DNA of 64,000 nt from Gammaproteobacteria bacterium. GTDB lineage: Bacteria; Pseudomonadota; Gammaproteobacteria; Burkholderiales; Burkholderiaceae_B. This document shows, in pieces, positions 62,333 to 64,000 of this stretch. Position 1 is the stretch's first letter. Each line of letters begins with the position of its first letter. The position numbers were made by a program, and so were the translations under genes. The stretch spans positions 186,001 to 250,000 of the forward strand of contig JAHIXK010000010.1 in assembly GCA_018815245.1 (NCBI GenBank), written 5' to 3'. The notes under the pieces were generated by a model. It was given only the letters and a program-made list of their open reading frames with translations. It was not told the origin of the DNA and searched no databases.

Positions 62333-64000
62333 TTACCCACTATTCCTTAACCCCGTGGCAATGCCATTGATCGACAAGTGCACACCACGCGCCACCCGCT
62401 CATCCCGCTCGCCTTGGCGGTGCCTGCGCAACAGCTCCACCTGCACGTGGTTCAAGGGGTCTACATACGGAAAACGTGCCTCGATGGAACGTTTCAGCAA
62501 GGGGTTGTCGGCCAGCAGTTCACTTTGCCCGGTCAACCACAACAAGCCTTCCACCGCACGCGCATGCTCAGCTGCAATACGGCCAAATACTTTGCCGCGC
62601 AGCGCTGCATTTTCCACCATGGCGGCATAGCGCGAGGCAATGGCCATGTCGGCCTTTGCCAGCACCATGTTCAACGTAGACAACATGGTGTTGAAAAACG
62701 GCCACTGCTTTGCCATGGCTTGAAGATCAAGCAACTCGGCTTCATTCAAACTGTCACGCAGTGTGGCCACTGCAGTACCAAAACCATACCAGCCCGGCAA
62801 CATCACCCGGCTTTGCGCCCAACTGAACACCCACGGAATGGCACGCAAATCTTCAATGGTCCAGTTCGCTTTGCGCGAAGCAGGGCGGCTGCCAATGTTC
62901 AAACTCGCAATTTCGGAAATGACTGTGGACTGTTTGAAATATTCCAGAAAACCGTCGGTGTTGTAGACCAAATCCCGGTAAGCATTGAAGGCGTGGTTCG
63001 ACAACTTCGCCATCAATTCCAGAAACCTGGCAGGCACTTCACGGGTTAGTTCCGTGTGCTCGGAAACCATCAGGTTTGCAGAAACCAACACTTCCAGGTT
63101 ACGCCTGCCCAGCGATTCAATGCCGTATTTGGCCGCAATTACTTCGCCCTGTTCGGTCAGGCGAATGCGACCATCTACAGCACCGGGGGGTTGGCCCAAA
63201 ATGGCATGGTAACTGGAACCACCGCCACGACCCACCGACCCACCACGGCCATGGAACAGGCGAATCTTTACCCCATGTTGGGCAAACACATCCACCAGTC
63301 CAATTTCAGCTTGGTACAGGCTCCAGCCTGATGTAACAAACCCGCCGTCTTTGTTGCTGTCGGAATAACCCAGCATCACTTCCTGCACATGCCCGCGTGA
63401 AGCCACCAGCACACGGTATTCAGCAATACCAAACAAGGTGTTCATGATCGCGGGCGCGGCCTGCAAATCTTCAATGGTTTCAAACAGCGGCACAATATTC
63501 ACCGCCAATTCGCCCGTGGCCACGTTCAGCAAATGCGCTTCTTTCAACAGTACCGCCAGTTCAAGCAAATCGCTGACCGATGCGGTTTTGGAAATAATGC
63601 AGTTTTGAATGGCAGAAGCACCCAGCACCTGGTGCGCCAGTTTGGCCTTGCGAAAAATCGCCATTTCCGAATGGGTGCGTTCGCTGTATTGCAAGGAATC
63701 ACTGAACAGCAAACGTGGCGTGCGCAATTCAGCGCACAGCAACTCAACTCTTTCTACTTCGCTGCATGCCAGGTAGTCGGTTAGCCCCAAGGTCGATTGC
63801 TTGAGCAAGTCAGCAATCACTTCTTCAAACACATCACTGTTCTGGCGCAAGTCCAGGGCCATCAGCGAAAAACCAAACACTTTCACTTTGCGGGCCAACA
63901 GGGCCAATCGCCCTTCGGCAATGCGCCGCATGCCGTTGTCGTTCAATGCAGAAAACATCACATTCAAATCGGCGAGCAACTCCGCAGGTTCTGCGTAAGC
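62333..64000 (-). CDS. ppc: Phosphoenolpyruvate carboxylase (C-terminal part, cut by window edge)
   Basis: The frame is open to the right edge, giving about 555 C-terminal residues of the roughly 900-residue enzyme that makes oxaloacetate from PEP and bicarbonate. Key blocks: VMLGYSDSNKDGG, the glycine-rich loop FHGRGGSVGRGGG, GEVIAAKYG, FSWAQSRVMLPGWYG and the C-terminal GIATGLRNSG. These contain catalytic Arg and His-adjacent residues of the family. The N-terminal domain lies outside the window. It replenishes the TCA cycle. Confidence 0.96.
   Translation of the reverse strand, partial: AYAEPAELLADLNVMFSALNDNGMRRIAEGRLALLARKVKVFGFSLMALDLRQNSDVFEEVIADLLKQSTLGLTDYLACSEVERVELLCAELRTPRLLFSDSLQYSERTHSEMAIFRKAKLAHQVLGASAIQNCIISKTASVSDLLELAVLLKEAHLLNVATGELAVNIVPLFETIEDLQAAPAIMNTLFGIAEYRVLVASRGHVQEVMLGYSDSNKDGGFVTSGWSLYQAEIGLVDVFAQHGVKIRLFHGRGGSVGRGGGSSYHAILGQPPGAVDGRIRLTEQGEVIAAKYGIESLGRRNLEVLVSANLMVSEHTELTREVPARFLELMAKLSNHAFNAYRDLVYNTDGFLEYFKQSTVISEIASLNIGSRPASRKANWTIEDLRAIPWVFSWAQSRVMLPGWYGFGTAVATLRDSLNEAELLDLQAMAKQWPFFNTMLSTLNMVLAKADMAIASRYAAMVENAALRGKVFGRIAAEHARAVEGLLWLTGQSELLADNPLLKRSIEARFPYVDPLNHVQVELLRRHRQGERDERVARGVHLSINGIATGLRNSG

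Overview
The window looks like a chromosomal segment of a betaproteobacterium, probably Burkholderiales. The grounds are moderate GC (roughly 50-55%), the gene families present, a copper/silver efflux protein with a fused CusF-like domain as in Cupriavidus SilB, and paired metal-efflux clusters. A Limnobacter-like genus is possible, but this is inference. No rRNA, tRNA, CRISPR array or complete insertion sequence was seen.

Layout. 1-7.3 kb: a leftward carbon-phosphorus lyase (phosphonate use) operon phnF-D-C-E-G-H-I-J-K, with phnK running off the left edge and a candidate PhnF operator just upstream of phnF. 7.4-17.2 kb: a Cu(I)/Ag(I) efflux locus (two-component regulator CusRS-like, a small exported Cys protein, CusC, a CusB-CusF fusion, CusA), with a perfect 16-bp CopR/CusR-like palindrome upstream. 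17.3-18.6 kb: an ABC1/UbiB-type kinase. 18.6-25.5 kb: a second, leftward RND efflux operon of HME3-like type with His-rich exported accessory proteins. 25.6-33.4 kb: a rightward czcICBA operon with the HME1 (Co/Zn/Cd) signature, then two small membrane proteins. 33.5-37.5 kb: an HtrA protease, a two-component system and a PepSY protein. 37.6-43.5 kb: an AI-2E-type permease, a COG4705-like membrane protein, a manganese (yybP-ykoY) riboswitch driving a Gdt1/UPF0016 Mn exporter-like gene, a PAP2 phosphatase and EptA (lipid A modification), and a fatty acid hydroxylase. 43.5-45.9 kb: a compact MerR-regulated metal module (CDF transporter, MerR, MerT-like, GDCCVxC protein, a 27-residue lipopeptide-like ORF, a second MerR). 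46-50.5 kb: a DsbA/HCCA-isomerase-like protein beside a B12-type radical SAM enzyme, a TRIC-like channel and a flavodoxin.

50.5-56 kb is an accessory patch: hipBA, a broken GH24 lysozyme, an orphan lipoprotein, two + strand genes followed by attC-like structures (one encoding a HEPN protein), a truncated antitoxin-like reading frame and a frameshifted NERD nuclease gene. 56-64 kb returns to ordinary genes: MerR plus an Old Yellow Enzyme under a 19-bp-spacer promoter, a DJ-1/PfpI protein, a bacterial alternative oxidase, a Nudix hydrolase, a CPA2 antiporter, an FRG-domain protein and the C-terminal part of PEP carboxylase.

Overall theme: metal homeostasis. Three RND exporters of different classes, a CDF protein, a mer-like module, a Mn riboswitch and several MerR-type promoters lie within about 40 kb. 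The least explained items are the twin four-repeat COG4705-like membrane proteins, the 27-residue lipopeptide under a MerR-type promoter, and the attC-like HEPN cassette.
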